Origin: Candidatus Omnitrophota bacterium | GTDB lineage: Bacteria > Omnitrophota > Gorgyraeia > Aquiviventales > Aquiviventaceae | Direction of reading: 5' to 3' | Assembly: GCA_023247275.1 (NCBI GenBank) | Contig: JAHFGT010000016.1 | Location: forward strand, 1 to 40,979 | Length of the DNA: 40,979 nucleotides | Notes under the pieces: generated by a model | What the model was told of the DNA's origin: nothing | The model's input: only the letters and a program-made list of their open reading frames with translations | Databases searched by the model: none | Translations under genes and position numbers: made by a program | Shown here: one piece after another, positions 40,430 to 40,979 of the stretch | How the letters are laid out: every line of letters starts with the position of its first letter | How positions within the stretch are numbered: the first letter of the stretch is position 1

Positions 40430-40456
40430 CACCGTCGCGCAGTCTGCGTTAGCAAC

Positions 40457-40489
40457 GCGGCCGGTTGCCCTTCTCGGGCAACCGGCCGC
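40457..40489 (+). terminator. Terminator hairpin after the S8 protease gene
   Basis: GCGGCCGGTTGCCC (40457-40470) and GGGCAACCGGCCGC (40476-40489) are perfectly complementary over 14 bp with a 5-base loop, followed by TGTGTGTTGTG. The GGTTGCC/GGCAACC core repeats that of the riboswitch terminator. Confidence 0.75.
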
Positions 40490-40500
40490 TGTGTGTTGTG

Positions 40501-40520
40501 CGACGCGACAGAGCGCGTCG
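40501..40520 (-). terminator. Hairpin downstream of ispH
   Basis: CGACGCG (40501-40507) and CGCGTCG (40514-40520) form a 7-bp stem with a 6-base loop, just past the ispH stop on the minus strand. No T-tract follows in that direction, so terminator activity is uncertain. Confidence 0.4.
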
Positions 40521-40523
40521 ACT

Positions 40524-40979
40524 TTAGATTGCTGGTAGACCCGCGTGACGCACAGGGGCAGCGTGTTGAAGCGGGGCTGGCAAGCCGAAGCTGACGTCTT
40601 CCCGAACCAGTTCCCACTCCTCAATCTGGGTCGCCCCCAGCTGCCGCAGCCGTTCGACGACGGCTTGCACCAGATGTTCTGGTGCTGACGCGCCTGAGGT
40701 AACCCCGACGCAGCGGATGCCCTCAAACCACGCTGGATCAATTTCGCTCGCGTCGTTGATCAGGTATCCGCGACGGCCCGCGTCCTCGGCGACTTCTGTC
40801 AGGCGGATGGAGTTCGAACTATTCTTGGCCCCAATGACCAGGATGACTTCGGCTTCGCGGGCCATGGCTTTCACAGCGTTCTGCCGATTTTGCGTCGCGT
40901 AACAGATATCATCCTTTGGTGGCACGATCAGCGCCGGAAATCTGGCCGTCAACGCCTGAATGATCTCGCGCGTGTCATC
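40524..40979 (-). CDS. ispH: 4-hydroxy-3-methylbut-2-enyl diphosphate reductase IspH (5'-truncated by window edge)
   Basis: Only the C-terminal 151 residues are in the window; the frame continues off the right edge, so the true start is outside. They show DDTREIIQALTARFP, DDICYATQNRQNAV, ILVIGAKNSSNS, YLINDASEI, and GVTSGASAPEHLVQAVVERL, all typical of IspH (LytB), the [4Fe-4S] enzyme making IPP and DMAPP in the last MEP step. The conserved third cluster cysteine, which belongs to the C-terminal region of the family, reads Ser or Thr in the VGVTSGASAPE neighbourhood only if aligned wrongly; the Cys in DICYATQ is the candidate ligand. The gene complements ispE at 2526. Confidence 0.94.
   Translation of the reverse strand, partial: DDTREIIQALTARFPALIVPPKDDICYATQNRQNAVKAMAREAEVILVIGAKNSSNSIRLTEVAEDAGRRGYLINDASEIDPAWFEGIRCVGVTSGASAPEHLVQAVVERLRQLGATQIEEWELVREDVSFGLPAPLQHAAPVRHAGLPAI

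Overview
The window is a densely packed, GC-rich chromosome segment from a Gram-negative (two-membrane) bacterium. This rests on bamA, an OmpH/Skp-type chaperone, lpxC-fabZ, lpxA and lpxI, and on an MEP-type isoprenoid route (ispE, and ispH cut by the right edge). The gene order (split transketolase, ispE, spoVG, tRNA-Gln, glmU, prs, rplY, pth, rpsF, ssb, rpsR, rplI, dnaB, bamA, ompH, lpxC-fabZ, lpxA, lpxI) together with the LpxC-FabZ fusion suggests an uncultured diderm lineage, possibly Omnitrophota or Nitrospirota-like. That placement is inference from memory of synteny, not a phylogeny.

Left part (1-20.4 kb): a long co-directional housekeeping run. It starts with a two-subunit transketolase, is interrupted by a small Phd/RelE-type toxin-antitoxin pair with its own promoter and palindromic operator, and continues through ispE, a SpoVG protein carrying an inserted zinc ribbon, an HTH/homing-endonuclease-like gene that reads through tRNA-Gln(TTG), cell-wall and nucleotide precursor genes (glmU, prs), translation and replication genes (rplY to dnaB), and the outer-membrane/lipid A block (bamA to lpxI). 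A Nudix hydrolase, a rhomboid protease and an Fe-S RNA m5U methyltransferase close this part.

Middle part (20.4-31.7 kb): an inositol-monophosphatase-like gene on the minus strand, a HAMP membrane protein, then a tightly overlapping string glpK, glpD, M48 membrane protease, ECF sigma factor and zinc-finger anti-sigma, followed by a large secreted membrane-anchored protein of unknown family. After it come a perfect 23-bp inverted repeat, an MTH1187-type small protein, a 150-bp nested inverted-repeat element and a secreted thermonuclease, with a convergent TPR gene.

Right part (31.7-41 kb): a divergent promoter region, then overlapping genes for a CCA-adding-type tRNA nucleotidyltransferase with an HD domain, a secreted neutral-ceramidase-like protein and a lipoprotein of the C45/acyltransferase NTN-hydrolase type. 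An AT-rich 319-bp gap follows that holds a GEMM-I (cyclic di-GMP-I type) riboswitch fused to a strong intrinsic terminator. It sits upstream of a 1463-residue secreted subtilisin-like protease with TolB-like, cadherin/He_PIG-like, CARDB and three tandem Ig-like C-terminal modules. I consider this riboswitch-protease unit the most exciting part of the window: a likely second-messenger-gated surface or exported protease. The window ends in the 5'-truncated ispH gene on the minus strand.
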